Positions 57,649 through 64,000 of a stretch of DNA of 64,000 nt are shown piece by piece (positions within the stretch are counted from its first letter, which is position 1; each line of letters opens with the position of its first letter). Origin of the DNA: Agromyces intestinalis (GTDB lineage Bacteria > Actinomycetota > Actinomycetes > Actinomycetales > Microbacteriaceae); NCBI RefSeq assembly GCF_008365295.1, contig NZ_CP043505.1, positions 2,356,001-2,420,000 of the forward strand, in the 5' to 3' direction. The notes beneath the pieces are model-generated. The model did not search any database. It was given only the letters and a program-made list of their open reading frames with translations, and was not told the DNA's origin. The translations under genes and the position numbers were made by a program.

Positions 57649-58593
57649 GTGCCGCACGCCATCGAATACGACCGTTTCGGCGGCCCCGAAGTGCTCGAGT
57701 TCCGCGAGATCCCGTACGCCGTCGCCGGGCCCGGCCAGGTCGTCGTCGAGGTGCGCGCGGCCGGAGTGAACCCGATCGACTGGAAGGTGCGCGCCCGCCT
57801 GCGGCCGAGCGGCGAGATCTCCGCTCCGCGGCGGTTGGGCTTGGATGCCTCGGGCGTGATCACCGAGGTCGGTGCCGGTCTCGAGGGCTGGGCGGTCGGC
57901 GACCCCGTGATCGTGCGGCGCGCGTCGGGCACCTACGCGACCGAGATCGCCGTGACCGCGGCGCAGTTGCTGCGCAAGCCCGACGCGTTGAGCTTCGAGC
58001 AGGGCGCCGCCATCGGGGTCCCCGCCGGCACCGCGCACCAGGTGCTGCGGTCGCTCGGCGTCGGCGAGGGCGACACCCTGCTGTTGCACGGCGGCGCGGG
58101 GGCGGTGGGGCAGGCCGCGATCCAGTTCGCGCGCCGGTTCGGAGCCCGGGTCGTCGCGACCGCGAGCGAGCGGAACCACGCCCACCTGCGTGAGCTGGGA
58201 GCCGAGCCCGTCGAGTACGGGCCGGGCCTCGCCGACCGCGTGCGGGCCGTCGCGCCCGACGGCATCACGGTCGCCGTCGATGCGGTCGGCACCGACGAGG
58301 CGATCGAGGTGTCGAACGAGCTCGTCGCCGACCACGACCGGGTCGCGACCATCGTGCGCGGCGCCGACGCGGCGGAGCTCGGCATTCGCGCCTGGGGCGG
58401 CGGCAGCCCCGTGCCCCTCACCGACGAGGAGGAGCAGAGCCGGTTCGACGGCATTGCGCTCGCCGCGGAACTCGCCGCGCAGGGCGAGTTCGTGATCGAG
58501 ATCGCGCACCGCTATCCGCTCGCCGACGCCGCCGAGGCGCACCGACAGAGCCAGACCGGGCACGTGCGCGGAAAGATCGTGCTCATTCCGTAG
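57649..58593 (+). CDS. zinc-independent MDR-family NADP(H) reductase, second paralogue
   Basis: 314 residues, same length and clear similarity throughout to the protein at 12561: RFGGPEVLEFREIPYAVAGPGQVVVEVRAAGVNPIDWKVRA, GVPAGTAHQVLRSLGVGEGDTLLLHGGAGAVGQAAIQFARR (nucleotide-binding), AIRAWGGG and GHVRGKIVLIP. No zinc ligands. GTG 57649 has GAGGAGGT at ideal spacing; the open frame extending far upstream is antisense to the molybdoenzyme gene. Divergent from the sulfite-oxidase-like gene. Quinone or enone reduction likely; substrate unknown. Confidence 0.91.
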   Translation: MPHAIEYDRFGGPEVLEFREIPYAVAGPGQVVVEVRAAGVNPIDWKVRARLRPSGEISAPRRLGLDASGVITEVGAGLEGWAVGDPVIVRRASGTYATEIAVTAAQLLRKPDALSFEQGAAIGVPAGTAHQVLRSLGVGEGDTLLLHGGAGAVGQAAIQFARRFGARVVATASERNHAHLRELGAEPVEYGPGLADRVRAVAPDGITVAVDAVGTDEAIEVSNELVADHDRVATIVRGADAAELGIRAWGGGSPVPLTDEEEQSRFDGIALAAELAAQGEFVIEIAHRYPLADAAEAHRQSQTGHVRGKIVLIP

Positions 58594-58608
58594 AGAGCCT
58601 CCTCGCGC

Positions 58609-60468
58609 TCATCGCGCGAGTCGCCCCGCCCGGGCGTTCCGCGAAGGGCGCCGACGGCGCTGGAGCACCGCGAGCAGCCCGGTGAATGCGAGCAGCGTCG
58701 CCGCGGCGAGGGCCGGGAGGGGATCGGGGCCCGAGGCGGGCAGCTGCACGGGTGCAGCGGGAGCCGTGGGTGCAGCGGGTGGTGTCGGCGCCGCGGTGTG
58801 CGGCGCCGGGAGCGCGGCGAGCAGCGCGTAGGCGTCGGCGAGGCCGGTTCCGATGACATTCGCGTCCTCGAAGCCGAACTGCGCGTACGGGTTGGTCATG
58901 GGAGTCGCGGTCTCGAGCAGCAACCGGCGGAGTTCCTCGCGCGAGGTCGCCGGCGAGTAGGACTTCGCGAGCGCCATGATCGCGGCCACATGCGGTGCCG
59001 ATGCGGAGGTCCCGGAGAAGCGGCGAGCGCTCTGGTCGTCTCGCGACCCGAAGAAGGAGGTCTGGGTGCCGTCGACGCCGGTGATCTGCGGCGCCGTCGT
59101 CACGATCGGCTCGGGCAGCGGCGCCGCGGTGAAGACGGCGGCCGCCGATCGGACCGCCGGGATGACGGGTACCGGCGTGTCGGCGACCTCTGCCGGCAAC
59201 GGTTCGTCGAATGGGGTGAACAGCTCGATGCCCGGTCCGATCGAGCTGAAGACCTCGGGCACGTCGGGCGTCGTCCAATCGGCCGCGCCGACGCCGATCG
59301 CGGTGCCCTGCGCCGGGTGCCCGTAGGTGGTCGGCCCGACCAGGTCGGGGCCCGCGCTCACGCCGTACTCGGGGGCCATGGTGAACGCGCGGTGCCGGAG
59401 GAAGGGCATCATCCAGATCGCCGGACGCGCGGACTCGTCGGCGGCGGCGGTACGGGCCACGACGATCTCGTAGTCGCCCGCAGGCAGGATCGGGCCGTCA
59501 GCGGCTTCGAAGCTCGCCACGGGCAGGAAGGTGCGATGCTGCGGGGCCTCGCCGACCAGCGCGTGCTGGGCGTCGTAGACCCGGAGCTCGAAGGACGACG
59601 GCGTCGGCGGCCCGGTGGTCATCGGCTCAGCCCAGTGCAGCAGGGTGGAGAGGAGTTGCGTCTCGGCGCCGGTCGTCACGCCGTAGGTGGCGTCGCCATC
59701 GCCCGTCGGGCTGAAGTCCAGGCAGTCCAATTCGGTGCCGTCGACGGCCCACTCGGGGCACTCCACGGGCCGGTAGGCCGGGGTCTGCCACGAGCCGACC
59801 GGTCGGCCGGCGACGGACGTGCCCGGGGTTCCGAGCACGTTGTCGTTGCCGGCCGAGCTGAAGAACATGAGTGAGGGATCCGCAGCGGCGGCCGCCCGCA
59901 TCATCGCCGAGGTGATGCCCTGCTGGAAGTACAGGTCGAGCTCCTCGCCGATGTCGTCGACGATGATGTCCGCGCCCGCCGCAACGAGCAACTCGACGGC
60001 GTGGAAGATGTGAAGAGGGGTCGTCCGGCCCAGCGAGTCGATGCCGGTCGTCGCGAACAGCAGCCTCGCGCCCGGTGCGATGCCGTGCACGAGTTGGGCC
60101 ATCGCGCGGCCCTCGTCCGAGCCGGGTCCGTCGGCGAGGACCTCGACGGGTGTCTCGTACCCGCAGGGGTTCCCGGGGCCGGGCAGGGATCCGATCGAGA
60201 CATCCTGCTCGGGTGTCGTCAACAGGCCGGGCGCGGTCGCGAACGAATCCGAGATGATGCCCACCGTCACGCCGGTGCCGTCGACGCCGAACGCCGCGCG
60301 GGCTTCCGCCGACCGGTGCGGTCCGTCGGCTTCGACGGGGATGATGCGGCACGACGCATCCTCGGGCGTCGCGGCCGCGCTCGCGCCGGTCGGTCCGGGC
60401 GCCGTCGCGGTCGCGACGGACAGCAGGGCAACCGCGATCGTGCAAGGGACGAATGCCCGTCGTGTCAT
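58609..60468 (-). CDS. cell-wall-anchored subtilase-like (S8-fold) protein with altered catalytic motif
   Basis: 619 residues from ATG 60468 (GGGGGG ribosome site; an in-frame GTG lies 12 codons upstream). Signal peptide, then VGIISDSFATAP (Asp), DEGRAMAQLVHGIAPGA where the usual His-Gly-Thr-His block stands, FFSSAGND (oxyanion Asn) and FSGTSASAPHVAAIMALA (Ser). The aligned catalytic His appears to be Glu of DEGRAM. A ~150-residue insert of beta type lies between. C-terminus: Pro/Ala/Thr-rich stretch, LPASG sorting-type motif, hydrophobic helix and RRRRR, typical of sortase substrates. Surface peptidase or binding protein. Confidence 0.85.
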   Translation of the reverse strand: MTRRAFVPCTIAVALLSVATATAPGPTGASAAATPEDASCRIIPVEADGPHRSAEARAAFGVDGTGVTVGIISDSFATAPGLLTTPEQDVSIGSLPGPGNPCGYETPVEVLADGPGSDEGRAMAQLVHGIAPGARLLFATTGIDSLGRTTPLHIFHAVELLVAAGADIIVDDIGEELDLYFQQGITSAMMRAAAAADPSLMFFSSAGNDNVLGTPGTSVAGRPVGSWQTPAYRPVECPEWAVDGTELDCLDFSPTGDGDATYGVTTGAETQLLSTLLHWAEPMTTGPPTPSSFELRVYDAQHALVGEAPQHRTFLPVASFEAADGPILPAGDYEIVVARTAAADESARPAIWMMPFLRHRAFTMAPEYGVSAGPDLVGPTTYGHPAQGTAIGVGAADWTTPDVPEVFSSIGPGIELFTPFDEPLPAEVADTPVPVIPAVRSAAAVFTAAPLPEPIVTTAPQITGVDGTQTSFFGSRDDQSARRFSGTSASAPHVAAIMALAKSYSPATSREELRRLLLETATPMTNPYAQFGFEDANVIGTGLADAYALLAALPAPHTAAPTPPAAPTAPAAPVQLPASGPDPLPALAAATLLAFTGLLAVLQRRRRPSRNARAGRLAR

Positions 60469-60504
60469 GCGGCCCCCCAGCCGGTCCATCCCATGGACGG
60501 TCAC

Positions 60505-60510
60505 AAGCTA
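60505..60510 (-). promoter_or_regulatory. candidate -10 box TAGCTT for the subtilase gene
   Basis: Minus-strand TAGCTT gives a transcription start near 60498 and a ~30-base leader carrying GGGGGG ahead of ATG 60468. Confidence 0.4.
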
Positions 60511-60542
60511 GCAGGCCGCCGAGGCCGACGTCACCCGCGGCC

Positions 60543-60554
60543 GGGGGGGGGGGG
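60543..60554. repeat. 12-base G homopolymer
   Basis: Uninterrupted run of 12 G in the 107-base gap between the subtilase and the hydrolase gene. Length may be uncertain in assembly; also a possible slippage site. Confidence 0.85.
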
Positions 60555-60575
60555 CAGGCCGTGGTGGGCGCGGCG

Positions 60576-61235
60576 TCAGTGGGCGCGCACGAACGCGGCG
60601 ACGCGCGGGGCGAGGTCGGCGGCGACCTCGGCGGGCGGGCGCTTGCGGCCCCTCACCTCGAACGAGTGTCCGCCGCCCTCGATCCAGTCGACCACCGCGT
60701 TCGGACCGATCCGCGAGGCGAGTTCGTCGAGCTGCTCGTTCGGCGTCGCGAACGGGTCGTTCGCGCCCTGCACGAACAGCATCGGCAGGGTGAGCCCCGG
60801 CAGGTGCGCGTCGCGCAGTTGCGCCGGCTTGCCCGGCGGGTGCAACGGATAGCCGAGGAACACGAGCCCGGCGGCCGGCATGCCCTCGGCGACCGCCATC
60901 GACGCCATCCGCCCGCCGTACGACTTTCCCGCGGCCCACACCGGGCCCGCGGCATCCGCCTGCAGGTACTGCATGACGGCGCGCCACGCGGCGATCGCGG
61001 CCGGCGGGCGGCCGGGCATCCGTCGGCCCTGCTCGATGTAGGCGAAGTTGAACCGCAGCGTGGCCAGGCCGAGCGCGTTCAACGCACGCGTGAACCCCGA
61101 CAGGAACGGATGCTCCATGCCCGCGCCTGCGCCATGCGCCACGACGACCGTGGCGGTCGCCCCGCCGGGTCGTGCGGCGATCGCGCCGATCGGCGTTCCG
61201 TCGACGTCGATGGTGAGGCGGGTCTCGTCGGTCAC
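60576..61235 (-). CDS. alpha/beta-hydrolase, Tex30/KANL3-like
   Basis: 219 residues. Motifs: oxyanion HGAGAGMEHPFL near 33, nucleophile elbow AAGKSYGGRMAS near 103, acid FVQGANDPFATP near 158 and His in GGGHSFEV near 190; complete triad Ser-Asp-His. Family resembles dienelactone-hydrolase-like Tex30/YqiA-type proteins; substrate unknown. GTG 61235 overlaps the stop of the TspO-like gene (GTGA), last gene of a three-gene operon. Confidence 0.88.
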   Translation of the reverse strand: MTDETRLTIDVDGTPIGAIAARPGGATATVVVAHGAGAGMEHPFLSGFTRALNALGLATLRFNFAYIEQGRRMPGRPPAAIAAWRAVMQYLQADAAGPVWAAGKSYGGRMASMAVAEGMPAAGLVFLGYPLHPPGKPAQLRDAHLPGLTLPMLFVQGANDPFATPNEQLDELASRIGPNAVVDWIEGGGHSFEVRGRKRPPAEVAADLAPRVAAFVRAH

Positions 61236-62152
61236 TGGTCCAGGATGCCGGGCCCGCTCGCGTGCCGCGGAGCATCCGCTCTGTCGTCGAGGATCGGACC
61301 GAGCCTGCGCTGCCGACCGGCGACGAACCGGATCGCGAGCGTGGTGCCCGCGACGATGACCGCCGCGACGATCGCCGCGATGCCCACGGCGAACGACGCC
61401 GGTTCGCCGGCGAGGCGACCCACCGCGATCCACACGAGGCCCCACGTCGCCGACAGCATCGGGGCGAGGCCGCCGCGACTGAACGCGGCGAGCGCGATCA
61501 TCACGAGCGTCAGCAGCGCGAGCACCGCGATCGCCCAGGCGGCGGACGGGATGCCCCAGCCGTCGAAGCCCGCGGCGACGAGCGCGGCGGTGAGGTTCGC
61601 CGCGGTCGCCACGCTCACCCAGCCGAGGTACAGCCCGATCACGCCGTCGGTGAGGAGCGCGTCGGCCAGTCGACGCGGTGGGTTGCGCACGCATGACGCG
61701 TACGCGATGCCGAGCACGACGAGCAGCACCGCGATGACCACGACGCTGAGCCAGAGCAGACCGGCCTGCACGACCAGGATCCACGCCGCGTTCAACAGCA
61801 GGGATGCCGCGACGAGGTAGCCGACCCGCCGGTGACGTGCCGACGCCCACTGCGACGGCAGCGCCTGCCACACCGCGTACGCGACGAGGCCGACGTAGAT
61901 GAGCGACCAGATCGAGAACGCCGCTCCGGCGGGAGCGATGAGCGTGGCATCCGCGTCGAGGGCTCCGCCCGCGGCATCCTGCACCGGCGTGCCGCCGAAC
62001 GCGCCCGAACCGAGCACCGCGCCCGCGATCGCGACCACCGCGGTGACCGCGACGATGAAGACCCTCGCGATGTCGGCGCCGGTCGCGGGCGCCGCAGTCG
62101 GCGGCGGGGTCGCCGCGACCACCCCCTCGGTGTCGCCCGCCCCGTCGCTCAC
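61232..62152 (-). CDS. TspO/tryptophan-rich sensory-like membrane protein, long form
   Basis: 306 residues with about eight hydrophobic segments; classical TspO has ~160 residues and five helices. FSIWSLIYVGLVAYAVWQALP near 75-95, SLLLNAAWILVVQAGLLWLSVV and GVIGLYLGWVSVATAANLTAAL match the TspO/MBR-related long group. Classical members bind porphyrins or lipids; for this group the ligand is unknown. GTG 62152 overlaps the stop of the glutamate-cysteine ligase gene (GTGA) and its own stop overlaps the next start, so translation is coupled along the operon. Confidence 0.82.
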   Translation of the reverse strand: MSDGAGDTEGVVAATPPPTAAPATGADIARVFIVAVTAVVAIAGAVLGSGAFGGTPVQDAAGGALDADATLIAPAGAAFSIWSLIYVGLVAYAVWQALPSQWASARHRRVGYLVAASLLLNAAWILVVQAGLLWLSVVVIAVLLVVLGIAYASCVRNPPRRLADALLTDGVIGLYLGWVSVATAANLTAALVAAGFDGWGIPSAAWAIAVLALLTLVMIALAAFSRGGLAPMLSATWGLVWIAVGRLAGEPASFAVGIAAIVAAVIVAGTTLAIRFVAGRQRRLGPILDDRADAPRHASGPGILDQ

Positions 62153-63261
62153 GCCGCCCGGCGATCGGGGTCGTTGCAGATCGTCGCCGCGAACAGCCGC
62201 TCGAGGCCCTCGGTGCCGCCGCGCCGGAACGCCGCGCGCTGGCGGATGGCCCCGGTGCCCGCCTGCAGCAGCCGCGCGACCAGATCGGCCACCCGTGGGG
62301 CGTCGCCCGAGCGTTCGAGGTACGGCCCGATACGTTCGAGCAGGCGCTCGAGCACGACCCGCGCGTCGGCCAGGTCGCGGGTCGCCGGGTCGTACATCAG
62401 ACCGCGCAGGCCCGTGTGTGCGGCGTGCATGACCGCCGCGCTCAACAGCTCGGCCGGCATGTCCGCCTCGCGAGGCGGGCCGCCGGCGGTGTCGATCGCG
62501 TACTCGACGAGGCCGCGGCACACCGCGGCGATGAGCAGTGTGTCCTCGGCGGTGAGCTGCGCGTCGGCCATGCGGAACTCGATGGTCGGCAGCTGCTCGC
62601 TGAGCCGCACGTTCCACATGATGAGGTGCACGTCGCTGATGCCCGCCATGCCCAGCAGCGCCTGGATGCGCCGGTCGTAGTCGTTCGCGTCGCGGAACCG
62701 GGGCGGGGACCCCGCCGTCGGCCAGCGTCGCAACTGGATGGTGCGCCAGCTCTCGTACCCCGTGTCGAAGCCGCGGAAGAAGGGCGAGTTGCCCGACATC
62801 GCGGTCAGCAGCGGCAGCCACGGCCGTACGGTGTTCAGCGCGACCACCCCGGCCTCGCGGTCGGGAACGCCGACGTGCACGTGCAGGCCGCTGAACTGGT
62901 GATCGGCGATGAGGCCGGCCATATCGCGCACGATGCGCTCGTACCGCTCGAGGTGTGCGACCGCCGGGAACGCGTGCGCGTCGGGGGTCGTGCCGGTGCT
63001 CGCGACGAGCGTGCCGAGCCGGGTCGCCTCGTCGGCGATGCGGCGGCGGAAGGCGCCCAGCGCGGACTCGGCGTCGTCGAGCTCGGTGAACACGCGCGAA
63101 GCGTGCTCGACCTGCGAGGCGAGGAACTCGCGGTGGGTGTACTGCGCCCAGGCGGGTTCGGATGCCAGCTGCGCGAACGCCTGCTCGGCCACGTCGGCCG
63201 GACGCAGGGTGACGGGGTCGAGGAAGATGAACTCCTCCTCGATGCCGAACGTGGTCGCCAT
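62149..63261 (-). CDS. YbdK-type carboxylate-amine ligase (glutamate-cysteine ligase GCS2 family)
   Basis: 370 residues, the usual length. TFGIEEEFIFLDPVTLRPA (ATP/metal-binding Glu cluster), FSGLHVHVGVPD near 125, FRGFDTGYESWRTIQLRRWPTAG, TIEFRMADAQLTAEDTLLIAA near 245. Makes a gamma-glutamyl bond weakly with cysteine; physiological substrate of the family is mostly unknown (in some actinobacteria, ergothioneine-related). ATG 63261 with GGGAGG before it; a GTG five codons upstream is less likely. First gene of an operon with the TspO-like and hydrolase genes. Confidence 0.9.
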   Translation of the reverse strand: MATTFGIEEEFIFLDPVTLRPADVAEQAFAQLASEPAWAQYTHREFLASQVEHASRVFTELDDAESALGAFRRRIADEATRLGTLVASTGTTPDAHAFPAVAHLERYERIVRDMAGLIADHQFSGLHVHVGVPDREAGVVALNTVRPWLPLLTAMSGNSPFFRGFDTGYESWRTIQLRRWPTAGSPPRFRDANDYDRRIQALLGMAGISDVHLIMWNVRLSEQLPTIEFRMADAQLTAEDTLLIAAVCRGLVEYAIDTAGGPPREADMPAELLSAAVMHAAHTGLRGLMYDPATRDLADARVVLERLLERIGPYLERSGDAPRVADLVARLLQAGTGAIRQRAAFRRGGTEGLERLFAATICNDPDRRAA

Positions 63262-63433
63262 GGCGCCTCCCGTCACTCTGTACGAGCCTGCGGGGCTTCG
63301 GATGGGGTGTCAACCGTTTGCGCCGGTTCGTCCGGTGTGGCAGACATCCGGCGACACGGGCCGACGCGACCGGATGCTCCGACCGGATGCCTCGACGCGC
63401 GTCGCTCGTCGCGGCGATGTCGGCGGCCCGGCG

Positions 63434-63439
63434 TACCGT
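63434..63439 (+). promoter_or_regulatory. candidate -10 box TACCGT (leaderless start of 63447)
   Basis: TACCGT, 7-base spacer, ATG 63447. Confidence 0.48.
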
Positions 63440-63446
63440 TGGCGCC

Positions 63447-63671
63447 ATGAGCGAGCAGATGCAGCAGAACGTCCTCCCCGAGGGCACCGCCGTGCTCGAC
63501 GACCCGTGCCCGCGCTGCGGCTCGACCGGCGTGCGGGTCATCCTCTACGGCCCTCTCGACCTCGAGGTCGAGGCGGTGCCCGGCTTCGCCGGCCCCGACG
63601 ACTCGCCCATCTTCGACTGCCGCGACTGCGGCTTCGAGTGGGGGCTCTCGGTGCACGACCTGCTCGTGTAG
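63447..63671 (+). CDS. small zinc-ribbon protein, function unknown
   Basis: 74 residues. Two Cys pairs, CPRC (about 21-24) and CRDC (about 58-61), set ~34 residues apart with beta-like sequence between (VRVILYGPLDLEVEAV), as in a zinc ribbon. Ends GFEWGLSVHDLLV. Not assigned to a family. Divergent from the GCS2 operon across a 185-base gap. A TACCGT box directly before the ATG supports a leaderless gene; upstream in-frame codons lack coding character. Confidence 0.78.
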   Translation: MSEQMQQNVLPEGTAVLDDPCPRCGSTGVRVILYGPLDLEVEAVPGFAGPDDSPIFDCRDCGFEWGLSVHDLLV

Positions 63672-63697
63672 CGCCGCGCGTCACCCCGAGCGCCGTC

Positions 63698-64000
63698 TCA
63701 GTCGCCCGGATGCTCCTCGAGCAGTTCGTCGTGGATGCGGCGCAGGTCCTCGACGAGCGATCCGATCACGACCCAGTGGGTCGACTGCGGCGGTTTCACG
63801 ACGAGCGTCGAGGTGAGCGCCGGGATCGCCGAGGTCGGCGGGTCGGGCACCACATCGGCGAGGTGCACGGCGAGTCGCACGTCGTGCGCCGCCCGACGCA
63901 GCTGCTCGATGATCGCGGGCACCGTCGACTCCGCCGAGAGCTCGTCGTCGTAGTGATCGACGAACGCGCGCGTCATGCCGATCACCTGCGTGACGATCGG
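63698..64000 (-). CDS. hypothetical protein, 5' end outside window
   Basis: At least 100 codons read leftward from the window edge to the stop at 63698; the frame is open at the edge, so the true start is beyond it. An internal GTG (63985) or ATG (63976) could serve as start but conserved-looking sequence continues upstream. Segments STVPAIIEQLRRAAHDVRLAVHLADV and STHWVVIGSLVEDLRRIHDELLEEHPGD suggest an alpha/beta protein with an acidic C-terminus. Family not recognised. Its stop lies 26 bases from that of the zinc-ribbon gene. Confidence 0.6.
   Translation of the reverse strand, partial: PIVTQVIGMTRAFVDHYDDELSAESTVPAIIEQLRRAAHDVRLAVHLADVVPDPPTSAIPALTSTLVVKPPQSTHWVVIGSLVEDLRRIHDELLEEHPGD

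Noticed and set aside
1-64000. tRNA, rRNA, tmRNA or toxin-antitoxin genes
   Set aside because: No cloverleaf-like or rRNA sequence was noticed in any gap, and no small paired ORFs with such motifs; gaps are all under 300 bases. A covariance-model scan would settle this.

Overview
This 64-kb window is very GC-rich chromosomal DNA (about 70% GC or more by eye) from a high-GC Gram-positive actinobacterium. Family Microbacteriaceae is likely, and an Agromyces-like organism is a reasonable guess but is not proven here. The reasons are: many GTG starts and GTGA/ATGA overlaps between genes; many starts directly preceded by a TAnnnT -10 box (leaderless genes); a fused MrpA/MrpB antiporter subunit; an LPxTG-like wall-anchor variant (LPASG); and dense use of the word GGATGCC/GGCATCC, a habit I associate with this family. 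I found no rRNA, tRNA, CRISPR array, insertion sequence or phage gene. Genes are packed tightly; no gap exceeds 300 bases and the larger gaps (150-250 bases) are described below.

Layout. 1-1937: truncated histidine ammonia-lyase gene with a divergent IclR regulator. 2071-14548: sulfur-oriented block. A leftward Cys-less rhodanese faces a ten-gene rightward operon: sulfonate/nitrate-type ABC importer (lipoprotein, permease, ATPase), FMN monooxygenase, active-type rhodanese, flavin reductase, two half-ABC exporters forming a heterodimer with one degenerate ATP site, a zinc-free MDR reductase and an aldo/keto reductase. From the rhodanese onward every junction overlaps by 1-4 bases. 14505-17343: small membrane protein, YihY-type membrane protein, anchored esterase. 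17595-20000: DEAD-box RNA helicase with a large Arg/Asp-rich repeat region and a structured leader. 20091-26039: small membrane protein, PaaG-like enoyl-CoA hydratase, a palindromic interspersed repeat, a lipoprotein, and a GH92 mannosidase/GT4 glycosyltransferase pair. 26228-32576: complete Mrp Na+/H+ antiporter operon (A/B fused, C, D, E, F, G). 32689-37441: methyltransferase, FKBP lipoprotein, and an ECF-type transporter (EcfT plus a double ATPase) with no visible S component.

37522-40939: a three-gene overlapping operon of DUF4956 membrane protein, VTC/TTM-fold polyphosphate-polymerase-like protein and secreted Cthe_2159-type beta-helix lipoprotein. 41158-47703: hexapeptide-repeat protein, luciferase-like oxidoreductase, berberine-bridge-type FAD oxidase, DUF4407 coiled-coil membrane protein, eRF1-like (baeRF) protein and a hypothetical protein. 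47802-53849: F420-type oxidoreductase, hypothetical protein, glutaredoxin, and a giant RecB-like nuclease/helicase of the TM0106 family. 54034-60468: DUF2207 protein, membrane-fused sulfite-oxidase-like molybdoenzyme with a divergent second MDR reductase, and a wall-anchored subtilase-like protein with an altered catalytic motif. 60576-63261: overlapping trio of YbdK-type glutamate-cysteine ligase, long TspO-like membrane protein and Tex30-like hydrolase. 63447-64000: a small zinc-ribbon protein and the end of a truncated leftward gene.

The most notable material is the ten-gene organosulfur/export operon, the palindromic repeat that supplies gene ends and has been captured inside an ATPase gene, the DUF4956-VTC-beta-helix operon, the near-identical DNA repeats and structured leader of the helicase gene, and a set of long-armed intergenic inverted repeats. 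All functional statements come from reading motifs and context; no database search was run.
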